A stretch of 8,232 nt of DNA, from assembly GCA_002329395.1 (NCBI GenBank), contig DCTQ01000096.1:1-8232 (forward strand), written 5' to 3'. Source of the DNA: Candidatus Avelusimicrobium alvi. Its GTDB lineage: Bacteria > Elusimicrobiota > Elusimicrobia > Elusimicrobiales > Elusimicrobiaceae. The translations under genes and the position numbers were made by a program. The notes below the pieces were generated by a model, which saw only the letters and a list, made by a program, of their open reading frames with translations, was not told the DNA's origin and searched no databases. Shown in pieces: positions 1 to 5,395 of this stretch; the first letter of the stretch is position 1, and each line of letters begins with the position of its first letter.

Positions 1-36
1 GACCAGCAATTCAATTAAAGTAAAACCTTTTTTCAT
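1..36 (-). CDS. Type IV prepilin, N-terminal fragment (cut by window edge)
   Basis: Only the first 12 codons are inside the window and read MKKGFTLIELLV. This is the class III signal of a type IV prepilin: a short basic leader ending in Gly4, cut by prepilin peptidase before Phe, with the conserved Glu at mature position 5 and the start of the hydrophobic helix. The start codon at 36-34 is preceded by a good Shine-Dalgarno (AAGGAG on the minus strand, 43-48) with 6 bases of spacing. The leader is nearly identical to that of the full prepilin at 4483. The gene diverges from the ybaK-type gene. The rest of the protein, and whether it is a major pilin or a pseudopilin, cannot be judged. Confidence 0.85.
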   Translation of the reverse strand, partial: MKKGFTLIELLV

Positions 37-115
37 AAAAAGCTCCTTGGCAAACTGATTTGCAGGCTTTCTGGCCATTTAAACATTCCCAGCCCGAAAA
101 TCAAGACTCAAAACT

Positions 116-143
116 AATGTATCAAAAAAAAAAAACAAATCAA
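116..143 (-). promoter_or_regulatory. Candidate promoter of the left-edge prepilin, with an A/T 12-mer in its spacer
   Basis: On the minus strand TTGATT (143-138) and TACATT (121-116) are separated by 16 bases, and 12 of those are an uninterrupted T run (A124-A135 on the plus strand). The gene starts about 80 bases downstream. The hexamers match consensus only partly, so this is a candidate. The same A tract lies about 48-59 bases upstream of the expected start of the divergent ybaK transcript, where it could also act as an UP element. Confidence 0.35.
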
Positions 144-170
144 CCCTTTAAGGCCTCTTCCCAAAAATTC

Positions 171-176
171 TATAAT
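171..176 (+). promoter_or_regulatory. Candidate -10 box of the ybaK-type gene
   Basis: A perfect TATAAT ends 18 bases before the ATG at 195. The expected transcript start near 183 would leave a leader of about 12 bases that holds only the Shine-Dalgarno (AAGGAAG). The -35 region is poor (TTTAAG or TTAAGG near 147-153), so activity may lean on the upstream A tract. Confidence 0.45.
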
Positions 177-194
177 AAGCATAAGGAAGACCCG

Positions 195-674
195 ATGAAA
201 AACAAAATCCACAAAACCAACGCCGCACGCCTGTTAGACGAGCTTGCCGTTTCCTACGAACTCATCCCGTACGAAGTGGATGAAGAAAATTTAAGCGCGC
301 TTCACGTGGCCCAAACCTTGGGCCAAAACGTGGAACAGGTGTACAAAACGCTCGTACTGCGCGGAGACAAAACCGGGTTCTTCGTGTGCGTTATTCCGGG
401 CGGGGCGGAGCTGGATATGAAGGCCGCCGCACGGGCCAGCGGCAACAAATCCTGCGAAATGCTGCACGTAAAAGAACTTATGCCCGTTACGGGATATGTG
501 CGCGGCGGGTGCTCGCCTTTGGGGATGAAAAAACACTTCCCCACCTTCATACACGAAGACGCCGTCTTGTGGGACTATATTTACGTAAGCGCCGGCCAGC
601 GCGGCCTGCAAATTAAAATCGCACCGGCGGATTTACTCAAAGCCGCCCAGGCCCAAGACGTTAAACTCTGCTGA
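195..674 (+). CDS. ybaK: Cys-tRNA(Pro) deacylase, YbaK/EbsC family
   Basis: A 159-residue protein of the YbaK/EbsC trans-editing family. These cytosolic enzymes hydrolyse Cys-tRNA(Pro), formed when prolyl-tRNA synthetase mischarges cysteine, and so prevent Cys-for-Pro errors. Seen in the sequence: the N-terminal KTNAARLLDE, the segment VYKTLVLRGD whose Lys51 matches the conserved catalytic lysine, the glycine-rich GYVRGGCSPLGMKK loop (100-113), and SAGQRGLQI (132-140). The length is normal for the family. I chose ATG 195 over the in-frame ATG at 60: the extra 45 residues are low-complexity, overlap the divergent promoter region and resemble no family sequence, whereas AAGGAAG lies at the right distance from 195. 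It stands alone between divergent and separately promoted genes. Related INS/ProX editing domains share the fold, but the match here is to bacterial YbaK. Confidence 0.92.
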   Translation: MKNKIHKTNAARLLDELAVSYELIPYEVDEENLSALHVAQTLGQNVEQVYKTLVLRGDKTGFFVCVIPGGAELDMKAAARASGNKSCEMLHVKELMPVTGYVRGGCSPLGMKKHFPTFIHEDAVLWDYIYVSAGQRGLQIKIAPADLLKAAQAQDVKLC

Positions 675-704
675 GCGCACTTCTTAATTAATCCGAAATC
701 CCGC

Positions 705-731
705 TTGCCATTTTTTCCAAAACGCTATACT
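705..731 (+). promoter_or_regulatory. Promoter of the RDD-pilin fusion gene
   Basis: TTGCCA (705-710) and TATACT (726-731) are 15 bases apart; TACTAT at 728-733 would give a 17-base spacer instead. The core GCTATACTAT (724-733) recurs exactly at 4433-4442 in the prepilin promoter. Downstream, a small hairpin (CCGGG 747-751, CCCGG 757-761) lies in the leader before the Shine-Dalgarno AGGGGGA (768-774). Confidence 0.5.
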
Positions 732-781
732 ATATAAGTAGACTGTCCGGGCACGACCCGGCAACACAGGGGGACTGATTT

Positions 782-1612
782 ATGTATGCAAGCGTATGGA
801 AACGTTTCTTTGCCTTTTTGATTGACGCGGCAGTGTTTGCGATATTGTTCTGGGTACTGGCCCAGACGATGAACAACGCTTCCGTTTCGCTGGTGCTGTT
901 GGTGATCATCTGGCTGTATTACGCGCTTTTGGAAAGCTCGCCGCTCCAGGCCAGTTTGGGCAAAATCATCATGGGCATTAAAGTGGTGGACCGCCGCGGC
1001 CGCCGCCTGACGTTCTGGCAGGCCACGGAACGTATTTTTTCCAAGCTTGTTACCAACGTAACCTTTTACTTCGGCTTTTTTATCGCGGCGTTTGACAAGA
1101 AAAAACGCACCCTGCACGACCGCATCAGCCACAGCGCGGTCATCGCGAAAAACGCGGAATTTGACCCCGAAGCCGAGGACGACGCCGAGGAAGCCGCCTC
1201 GCTTACGTTTATTACCGTAGTATCCGTTGCGCTGGCGGTAACGTTTGTTATGCTGATGCTTCTTATGGTGGCCCTGCCGCAATATCAGCGCACGGAACGC
1301 CACGTACAGCTCTCGCGCGTGCTGACCGCGCTGGATTACGCCGCGCGCACCCAGCTTAAAGACGCCGAACAGCCGGGAGCGGACCCGCGCGTGTGGCTAA
1401 GAGACTATAAAAAATGCCAGAAAATCAGCCCCGAAAAACTCTCCTGCGACGGGTTTGAACTCCTGCTTGAGCCCGGCGGCGTAAAAGCCAGCGCACGCAC
1501 GCACACGATGGACATCCTGTATACGCTCTTCTATCCGTTTGACGGCGGCCCGGTGGAGTGTAATGCGCTCAGCAAACAGGGCGCGGAAATCTGCTCCGCC
1601 TTAAACAATTAA
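782..1612 (+). CDS. RDD-family membrane protein fused to a pilin-like C-terminal domain
   Basis: 276 residues. Residues 1-125 are an RDD domain: Arg8 and Asp15 in KRFFAFLIDAAV, two hydrophobic helices (about 10-28 and 35-50), the LGKIIMGIKVVD segment (59-70), and KRTLHDRISHSAV (108-120) with Asp113. RDD proteins are inner-membrane proteins, some linked to ion or solute transport; many have no known role. After an acidic linker (126-138) comes a third membrane helix (about 141-165). It runs into ALPQYQRTERHVQLSRVL, which aligns in register with ALPQYTTAVEKARSAEAL of the prepilin at 4483. The last 18 residues hold a cysteine pair (260, 271) in a CNALSKQGAEIC pattern that I associate with Elusimicrobium-type pilins; Cys212 and Cys222 lie between. 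There is no prepilin-peptidase site and no mature-position Glu5, so the pilin-like part should stay membrane-tethered. It is monocistronic, with its own promoter and terminator. The RDD call is firm; the pilin relation rests on motif comparison by eye. Confidence 0.85.
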   Translation: MYASVWKRFFAFLIDAAVFAILFWVLAQTMNNASVSLVLLVIIWLYYALLESSPLQASLGKIIMGIKVVDRRGRRLTFWQATERIFSKLVTNVTFYFGFFIAAFDKKKRTLHDRISHSAVIAKNAEFDPEAEDDAEEAASLTFITVVSVALAVTFVMLMLLMVALPQYQRTERHVQLSRVLTALDYAARTQLKDAEQPGADPRVWLRDYKKCQKISPEKLSCDGFELLLEPGGVKASARTHTMDILYTLFYPFDGGPVECNALSKQGAEICSALNN

Positions 1613-1616
1613 CCAA

Positions 1617-1640
1617 CACCCCGCCCCGGCGGGGTTTGTT
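1617..1640 (+). terminator. Rho-independent terminator after the RDD-pilin fusion gene
   Basis: CCCCGC (1619-1624), a 4-base loop and GCGGGG (1629-1634) are followed by TTTGTT. The hairpin begins 6 bases after the TAA stop. It separates the gene from the downstream Wzy_C gene, which must therefore have its own promoter. Confidence 0.75.
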
Positions 1641-1679
1641 ACGCCGCCGCGCCCGCGCAAAAGCTGGCGGGGTTCAGGG

Positions 1680-1685
1680 TAAAAT
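1680..1685 (+). promoter_or_regulatory. Candidate -10 box of the Wzy_C gene
   Basis: TAAAAT lies 15 bases before the ATG at 1701, with no clear -35. If it is used, the leader would be under 10 bases. There is also no convincing Shine-Dalgarno between it and the ATG (only AAGATG), so translation start would be nearly leaderless. Confidence 0.3.
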
Positions 1686-1700
1686 TGTTAAGATGTACAT

Positions 1701-3995
1701 ATGTCCGCCAAACACCTTTCGGCCAAAAAACTTCCTGCGCAAAAAACGGCCCGGCCGGCCGCTTTTGCGGTTTTTATACGCAATATTCTGCCCGTCGTAA
1801 CCGGGTGGCTGTGCCTGCTGGTAAGCATATCGTTTTTCACCGCTACCTATGACACCGCCCAGGTGAAACTGACGCTTCTGCACAACGGGGCCGTCGTACT
1901 GCTGGCCTTGTGGGCCGCGCTGAAACTGGCGGAGCGGAAAAACCCTTTCACCCGCGCCAACCTGCCCTGGCTCCTGCCGTTTTTTGTATACATCGGGTGG
2001 AACGCCCTGTCCTTTGCGTTTCTGCCCTATAAGATGGAAGCCGCCGAAGAATTTATCCGCCTGCTGATGTACGGCGGCATTACCCTGTTAATCGCGTGCG
2101 AATTCCGCGCGCAGGACATACGGACGCTTACCAAATTTATCATCGCCGCCGCCTGGATTTCCTTCGCCTATGCGGCCCTGCAGATTATAGACGGGTTCTT
2201 CCCGGGCGCGGACTTTATGCCCTGGCGCGGCTTTTTTACGCGCCGCGTATTTTCCACCCACGCCAATCCCAACTTTTTTGGCGCGTTCGTCATTTTCGCT
2301 TCCTGCGTGGCGGGCGCGCAATACCTGCTGACGCGCAAAAAATCGCTGCTGGTGCTATTGGGCCTGGGGCTGGCCGCGCTGTTCTTTACCGAGAGTAAAG
2401 GCGCCTGGGTGGCGTATGCGGCCGCGCTTGCGTGTTTGGCCGGGCTCTACACCAATTTCCTCGCGCCGGACGCCGCGCGAAAACACCTTAAAAAAATCAA
2501 TATCGCGGCGGGATGCTTTGTGCTTATCGCCCTGGTGCTGGCCGGGGTGTATGCGGCCAAGCGTTTTCAGTCGGTCAGCTTCCGCGCCTACACCTGGCTC
2601 TCCGCCGTGGAAATGGTGCAGGACGCGCCCGTGATGGGCACCGGGCCCGGCAGTTTTAAAATCATCTATCCCGCCTACCGCCGTCCGCAGATTTTTTATA
2701 TTGAAAACTCCCATAACACCGAAACCCAGCACGCCGAAAACGAATACCTGGAACAATGGGCCACCACGGGCACCGTGGGCCTGGCGGTGTTTTTATGGAT
2801 GATTGTATTTGTGCTGGTCTGCGCGGCGCGCAACTTAAAACGCGGCGCGCAATCCGCCGAGCGCACGCCGGCCTTACAAGAACGCAGCTGGTATTTGCTG
2901 GGGTACACCGGCGCCTTCTTCGGTCTCCTGGCGCACGCGTTTGTGGACATCAGCCTGCGCTTTGCTTCCAGCGGGCTTTTCTTTGCGGTATTTATGGGCG
3001 TGATTATCGCTTTATGCAAAGAGCCGGACGATACGGACGCCGTCGGGGCGGAGCTTCCCCCCTCCGCCGCGTGGCTGACTGCCGGCGCGCGGGCAGTACT
3101 GTTAGGCGGTTTGTTATACGCCGCCTGGCGCGTGGCGGCGCAATTTTCCGAAGTGACTGGCGCGCTGGCGGCCGCGACGTTTGGCGAAGGGGCGTTAATC
3201 GCCTGCTCGTGGGCGGTACTGCTTTTCTGCGTGCTGGGCGTGATGTATGTATATGTGTGCGCGGCGTTTTTAAGCCGCCGGGCAATAGTCGGTTTTGTAC
3301 TGCTCGCGTCCCTGCCGCTGTTATGTTTTTTCTACGGATTTTTTCAGGCCAACCACTACTACAGCCTGGGCGTAAGCTTAACCGGCAAGAATAACCCGGA
3401 AGGCGCCGTCGGCTACTTTACCAAAGCGGTTGCGTTAAACCCGTTTCAGACGGAATACCGCCAGTTCCGCGCCAATGTGTTCGCCGCCACGATGAATTTA
3501 ACAAAAACCTTCTCCCCGGCCCGGGGCGATAAAGACGCGCCGGCCGACGATTACGAGCGCGCACTCAAGGATTTTTCCGTCGTATTAAAACGCGCGCCCA
3601 ATCACGCGCTGCTGCACCAAAACATCGGCCAGCTGTATTACGCGATGGCCGTGCGCCAGGCGCAGGGCGCCCAGCAGGCGCCAAACGCGGCGGAATACGA
3701 ACGCTTCAGCCAAAACGCGCGCGACAATATGGCCCAGGCCAAACGCGCGTTTGAACGCTCGCTCACCGTGGACCCGGTAAATGAATCCACCTATTTATTT
3801 TTAATCAGCATTGCGCTGATGGAGCGAAACCCGGAGCGCGCCCAATACTGGATTGACGCCTACCGCCGGGGCCCCGCAGGCGTAACCGAACCTGAATTTT
3901 TGCAAAGACACCAAAACAATCCGCGCGTGGACGCGGCGCAGCGGCAGGTGGAGCAATTACGTTCTTCCGTCTTAAAAAATACCGCGAAAAAATAG
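1701..3995 (+). CDS. O-antigen ligase / O-oligosaccharyltransferase-like (Wzy_C) protein with C-terminal TPRs
   Basis: 764 residues. Residues about 25-440 form a polytopic membrane region of the Wzy_C (O-antigen ligase/polymerase) family. Family signs are STHANPNFFG (185-194), ESKGAWVAYA (231-240), and the large periplasmic loop with RAYTWLSAVEM (295-305), MGTGPGSF (312-319) and HNTETQHAENEYLEQW (338-353), where conserved Arg and His residues (here R295, H338, H344) are expected to act. More membrane segments follow at about 464-484, 493-523 and 528-548. From about 554 to the end is a soluble TPR region, with visible repeats such as NNPEGAVGYFTKAVALNP and AKRAFERSLTVDPVNE. Family members move an undecaprenyl-linked glycan onto lipid A core, another glycan, or a protein such as pilin (PglL/PilO type); sequence alone does not say which. 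There is no sugar-biosynthesis cluster nearby, but pilin-type genes lie on both sides. The start is uncertain because no good ribosome site precedes 1701. Confidence 0.85.
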   Translation: MSAKHLSAKKLPAQKTARPAAFAVFIRNILPVVTGWLCLLVSISFFTATYDTAQVKLTLLHNGAVVLLALWAALKLAERKNPFTRANLPWLLPFFVYIGWNALSFAFLPYKMEAAEEFIRLLMYGGITLLIACEFRAQDIRTLTKFIIAAAWISFAYAALQIIDGFFPGADFMPWRGFFTRRVFSTHANPNFFGAFVIFASCVAGAQYLLTRKKSLLVLLGLGLAALFFTESKGAWVAYAAALACLAGLYTNFLAPDAARKHLKKINIAAGCFVLIALVLAGVYAAKRFQSVSFRAYTWLSAVEMVQDAPVMGTGPGSFKIIYPAYRRPQIFYIENSHNTETQHAENEYLEQWATTGTVGLAVFLWMIVFVLVCAARNLKRGAQSAERTPALQERSWYLLGYTGAFFGLLAHAFVDISLRFASSGLFFAVFMGVIIALCKEPDDTDAVGAELPPSAAWLTAGARAVLLGGLLYAAWRVAAQFSEVTGALAAATFGEGALIACSWAVLLFCVLGVMYVYVCAAFLSRRAIVGFVLLASLPLLCFFYGFFQANHYYSLGVSLTGKNNPEGAVGYFTKAVALNPFQTEYRQFRANVFAATMNLTKTFSPARGDKDAPADDYERALKDFSVVLKRAPNHALLHQNIGQLYYAMAVRQAQGAQQAPNAAEYERFSQNARDNMAQAKRAFERSLTVDPVNESTYLFLISIALMERNPERAQYWIDAYRRGPAGVTEPEFLQRHQNNPRVDAAQRQVEQLRSSVLKNTAKK

Positions 3996-4059
3996 TTTGG
4001 GTAGCAAAATCCGCGCTTTTTTTGTAAAATATATTTACCAACGATTTAGATGCAGTAAC

Positions 4060-4132
4060 GCCAAGATAGCTCAGCTGGTAGAGCAACCGCTTCGTAAGCG
4101 GTAGGTCGGGGGTTCGATCCCCCCTCTTGGCT
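4060..4132 (+). tRNA. tRNA-Thr (anticodon CGU)
   Basis: A full cloverleaf can be drawn. Acceptor 4060-4066 pairs with 4125-4131, D stem GCTC/GAGC 4069-4072/4081-4084, anticodon stem ACCGC/GCGGT 4086-4090/4098-4102 with loop TTCGTAA, variable loop AGGTC, and T stem GGGGG/CCCCC with loop TTCGATC. The anticodon CGU reads ACG (Thr). G1-C72, C2-G71 and anticodon bases G35 U36 agree with the known threonine identity set of the E. coli system. The discriminator is U73, and CCA is not encoded, so it must be added by nucleotidyltransferase. A candidate -10 (TAAAAT, 4025-4030) lies upstream. Confidence 0.97.
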
Positions 4133-4140
4133 TAAATTTA

Positions 4141-4167
4141 AAACCCCGCACATCGCGGGGTTTTTTA
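4141..4167 (+). terminator. Rho-independent terminator of tRNA-Thr
   Basis: CCCCGC (4144-4149), loop ACATC and GCGGGG (4155-4160) are followed by six T. Three A before the stem can pair with the first T residues. It begins 9 bases after the tRNA. Confidence 0.88.
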
Positions 4168-4181
4168 TTTAGGCAAGAGAA

Positions 4182-4203
4182 GCAGGCAAACTGCTTTGCC
4201 TGC
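4182..4203. repeat. Perfect inverted repeat (9-bp arms, CTGC loop)
   Basis: GCAGGCAAA (4182-4190) and TTTGCCTGC (4195-4203) form a perfect 9-bp stem around a 4-base loop. There is no T run after it, so it is not an obvious terminator. A second stem, TTGCGC/GCGCAA (4237-4242/4251-4256), and a 12-bp palindrome GCCGCCGGCGGC (4377-4388) lie in the same 300-base stretch. The role is unknown: it could be the leader of the small reading frame at 4227 or the remains of a palindromic intergenic repeat. Confidence 0.5.
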
Positions 4204-4226
4204 GTGGGGGAGCGAAAGGCGGAGCG

Positions 4227-4361
4227 ATGTTTTTGTTTGCGCCTGTAAGTGCGCAAGGCAAAAACCGGAAAGACGCCCGGTTTGCCGAAAAAGCCGAGGC
4301 CGTGCTTTTCGGCATTATTCTTGTCCAGGCCGTTTCCGCGCTGTTATTTCCCAAAGATTAA
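4227..4361 (+). CDS. Possible 44-residue single-span membrane microprotein
   Basis: An ATG-to-TAA frame of 44 codons. A charged N-terminal half (GKNRKDARFAEKAEA) is followed by one hydrophobic segment (about residues 25-42, VLFGIILVQAVSALLF) and ends in PKD. Purine-rich sequence lies upstream (AAAGGCGGAG), but the clearest GGAG is only 2 bases from the ATG, so ribosome binding is uncertain. It fills part of the otherwise empty 4168-4430 stretch between the tRNA terminator and the prepilin promoter. No family is recognised. The overlapping frames at 4196-4393 and 4249-4467 are Arg/Pro-rich and look like noise by comparison. Confidence 0.35.
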   Translation: MFLFAPVSAQGKNRKDARFAEKAEAVLFGIILVQAVSALLFPKD

Positions 4362-4412
4362 TTGCGTCTCTCCCGCGCCGCCGGCGGCCGTAAAAACACA
4401 TATGCAAGCGTA

Positions 4413-4440
4413 TTGTTTTATAAAACTTTTTTGCTATACT
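4413..4440 (+). promoter_or_regulatory. Promoter of the prepilin gene
   Basis: TTGTTT (4413-4418) and TATACT (4435-4440) have a 16-base spacer, and the TGC just before the -10 makes it an extended -10 promoter. The start should be near 4447. The leader then contains a short GC hairpin (GCGC 4449-4452 / GCGC 4457-4460) before the Shine-Dalgarno AAGGGAG (4470-4476). Confidence 0.65.
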
Positions 4441-4482
4441 ATTGATAGGCGCGCACGCGCATTTTAATTAAGGGAGATAGAT

Positions 4483-4992
4483 ATGAACAAAGGTTTTACG
4501 TTGATTGAATTGTTAGTGGTAGTGCTGATTATCGGCATCTTGTCCGCCGTGGCCCTGCCCCAATATACGACGGCCGTGGAAAAAGCCCGCTCCGCCGAAG
4601 CGCTTACGCTGATGAGCTCCATCCGCTACGCCGCGGAAAGATACCGCCTGCAAAAAGACGCCTGGCCCGCTTCGTTCAACGTGCTGGATGTGGAAATCCC
4701 CAAAGTGCCGGGCAGCACCACCAACTACGGCGGGAAAAATTTTACCGTCACCACCGGTTCCCCCAGCGGCACCACCGGCTCCACTTTTGTTATCACCGCC
4801 GTACGCAGCGTAAATAAAGACAAATACGCCCTTAAAACCGTTATGACCGAAGCTTCCGACGGCACCATCACCGCCGTACGCTGCTGCGGCATCAGCACCG
4901 ACACGAGCACCAGCTGCGGCACGCTGGCCTCCGGCTCCGGCGCGGAAAAATACTGCAGCGCCATTACAAGCGGTAAAAACTCCGACTTCTAA
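4483..4992 (+). CDS. Type IV prepilin (major-pilin-like)
   Basis: 169 residues. The leader MNKG is followed by FTLIELLVVV: prepilin peptidase would cut after Gly4 to leave N-methylphenylalanine, and Glu5 of the mature form is present. The hydrophobic helix ends at ALPQY (24-28), and the amphipathic half of the long N-terminal helix runs to about residue 58. The globular part is rich in Thr, Ser and Gly (75-105) and carries four cysteines (134, 135, 145, 158), probably a disulfide-bonded C-terminal region. The product would be processed and assembled in the inner membrane into a type IV pilus or type II-like pseudopilus. A strong Shine-Dalgarno lies 6 bases before the ATG, the gene has its own extended -10 promoter and a strong terminator, and no assembly genes (pilB, pilC, pilD, pilQ) are near. 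Such orphan pilin genes are typical of genomes with many pilin paralogues. Thr/Ser-rich segments could be glycosylated, but nothing proves it. Confidence 0.92.
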   Translation: MNKGFTLIELLVVVLIIGILSAVALPQYTTAVEKARSAEALTLMSSIRYAAERYRLQKDAWPASFNVLDVEIPKVPGSTTNYGGKNFTVTTGSPSGTTGSTFVITAVRSVNKDKYALKTVMTEASDGTITAVRCCGISTDTSTSCGTLASGSGAEKYCSAITSGKNSDF

Positions 4993-5010
4993 AATAATCT
5001 GTAAACAACA

Positions 5011-5046
5011 AAAAAAGACCCCGGGCATTAGTCCGGGGTCTTTTTT
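5011..5046. terminator. Bidirectional rho-independent terminator between prepilin and phage operon
   Basis: A6, GACCCCGG (5017-5024), an 8-base loop, CCGGGGTC (5033-5040), T6. The A and T runs are symmetric, so it can end transcription from the prepilin on the plus strand and from the phage operon on the minus strand. It lies 18 bases after the prepilin stop and 12 bases after the o-spanin stop. Confidence 0.9.
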
Positions 5047-5058
5047 GCGTGTGCAGCG

Positions 5059-5271
5059 TTACGGCAGAGACAAACGCCCGCAGGCGGCTTCCAGCGCGGC
5101 GACGGCGCGCTGGTTGCGCGGATTGAGCGACACAAGCGCCCGGTCGCTCAAATCAAAGCGCACGCGGCACAGCGCCGCGCGGCTGTTTATCCGCGCGGGA
5201 GCGCAGGAGTACAGCCAGCTCATCATCGGACAAATCAGCCAAACGGGCCATAATCTGTTCCATTTCCTCAC
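5059..5271 (-). CDS. Rz1-like outer-membrane spanin (lipoprotein), overlapping the i-spanin gene
   Basis: 70 residues starting at GTG (5271-5269), inside the preceding i-spanin gene and in its +1 frame; 119 bases overlap. GGGAGG (5281-5286) lies 9 bases upstream, which fixes the start. The product has a basic n-region (MRKWNR), a hydrophobic core (LWPVWLICPMMSW) and a lipobox-like LYSC with Cys23. Lipid attachment would leave a 48-residue periplasmic protein. O-spanins pair with an inner-membrane spanin and fuse the inner and outer membranes in the last step of Gram-negative lysis. The frame ends 12 bases before the operon terminator, so it fills what would otherwise be an empty tail. Unlike many Rz1 proteins it is not proline-rich, and Tyr at position -2 of the lipobox is unusual. 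The assignment rests on topology, overlap and position, not on family similarity. Confidence 0.7.
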   Translation of the reverse strand: MRKWNRLWPVWLICPMMSWLYSCAPARINSRAALCRVRFDLSDRALVSLNPRNQRAVAALEAACGRLSLP

Positions 5272-5395
5272 GTTCTTTTTCCTCCCGCGCCGCGTATTTT
5301 AAGCGTTCGTCCTGCCGGGCGGAACGCCCGGCAAGCGCACACAGCGCCCATACGCCCGCCGCCGCCAGGCATCCGCCCGCCAGCGCGCGCCACAT
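5153..5395 (-). CDS. Rz-like inner-membrane spanin
   Basis: 80 residues: one N-terminal membrane helix (about 4-23), then a charged helical region (RSARQDERLKYAAREEKEREEMEQIMARL in parts, 24-52) likely to form a coiled coil, then LSDDELAVLLRSRADKQ. This is the i-spanin layout, anchored in the inner membrane with the coiled coil in the periplasm, where it binds the o-spanin. The ATG (5395-5393) overlaps the stop of the holin-like gene as TAATG and has GGAAGG 8 bases upstream. The frame is open further upstream to 5575, but that part only shadows the preceding gene. The o-spanin gene begins inside it at codon 42. Short size and the lack of database comparison leave some doubt, but the nested partner supports the call. 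Confidence 0.72.
   Translation of the reverse strand: MWRALAGGCLAAAGVWALCALAGRSARQDERLKYAAREEKEREEMEQIMARLADLSDDELAVLLRSRADKQPRGAVPRAL

Noticed and set aside
60..194. N-terminal extension of the ybaK-type gene from the ATG at 60
   Set aside because: It would add 45 low-complexity residues across the divergent promoter region; ATG 195 has the ribosome site and gives the normal family length.
785..797. A 13-bp exact repeat, TATGCAAGCGTAT, also at 4401-4413
   Set aside because: One copy is coding and the other is intergenic upstream of the -35; a single 13-bp match is expected about by chance in a window this size.
725..1303. A 192-codon minus-strand frame opposite the RDD gene
   Set aside because: Its composition (Arg, His, Gln-rich) is that of a reverse shadow, and it runs across the promoter of the real gene.
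4003..4030. Possible terminator after the Wzy_C gene (AGC...GCT then a T run)
   Set aside because: The stem is only 3-5 weak pairs; the T run is more likely part of the tRNA promoter region.
4196..4467. Two overlapping plus-strand frames of 65 and 72 codons
   Set aside because: They are Arg/Pro-rich with no ribosome site, and one crosses the prepilin promoter.
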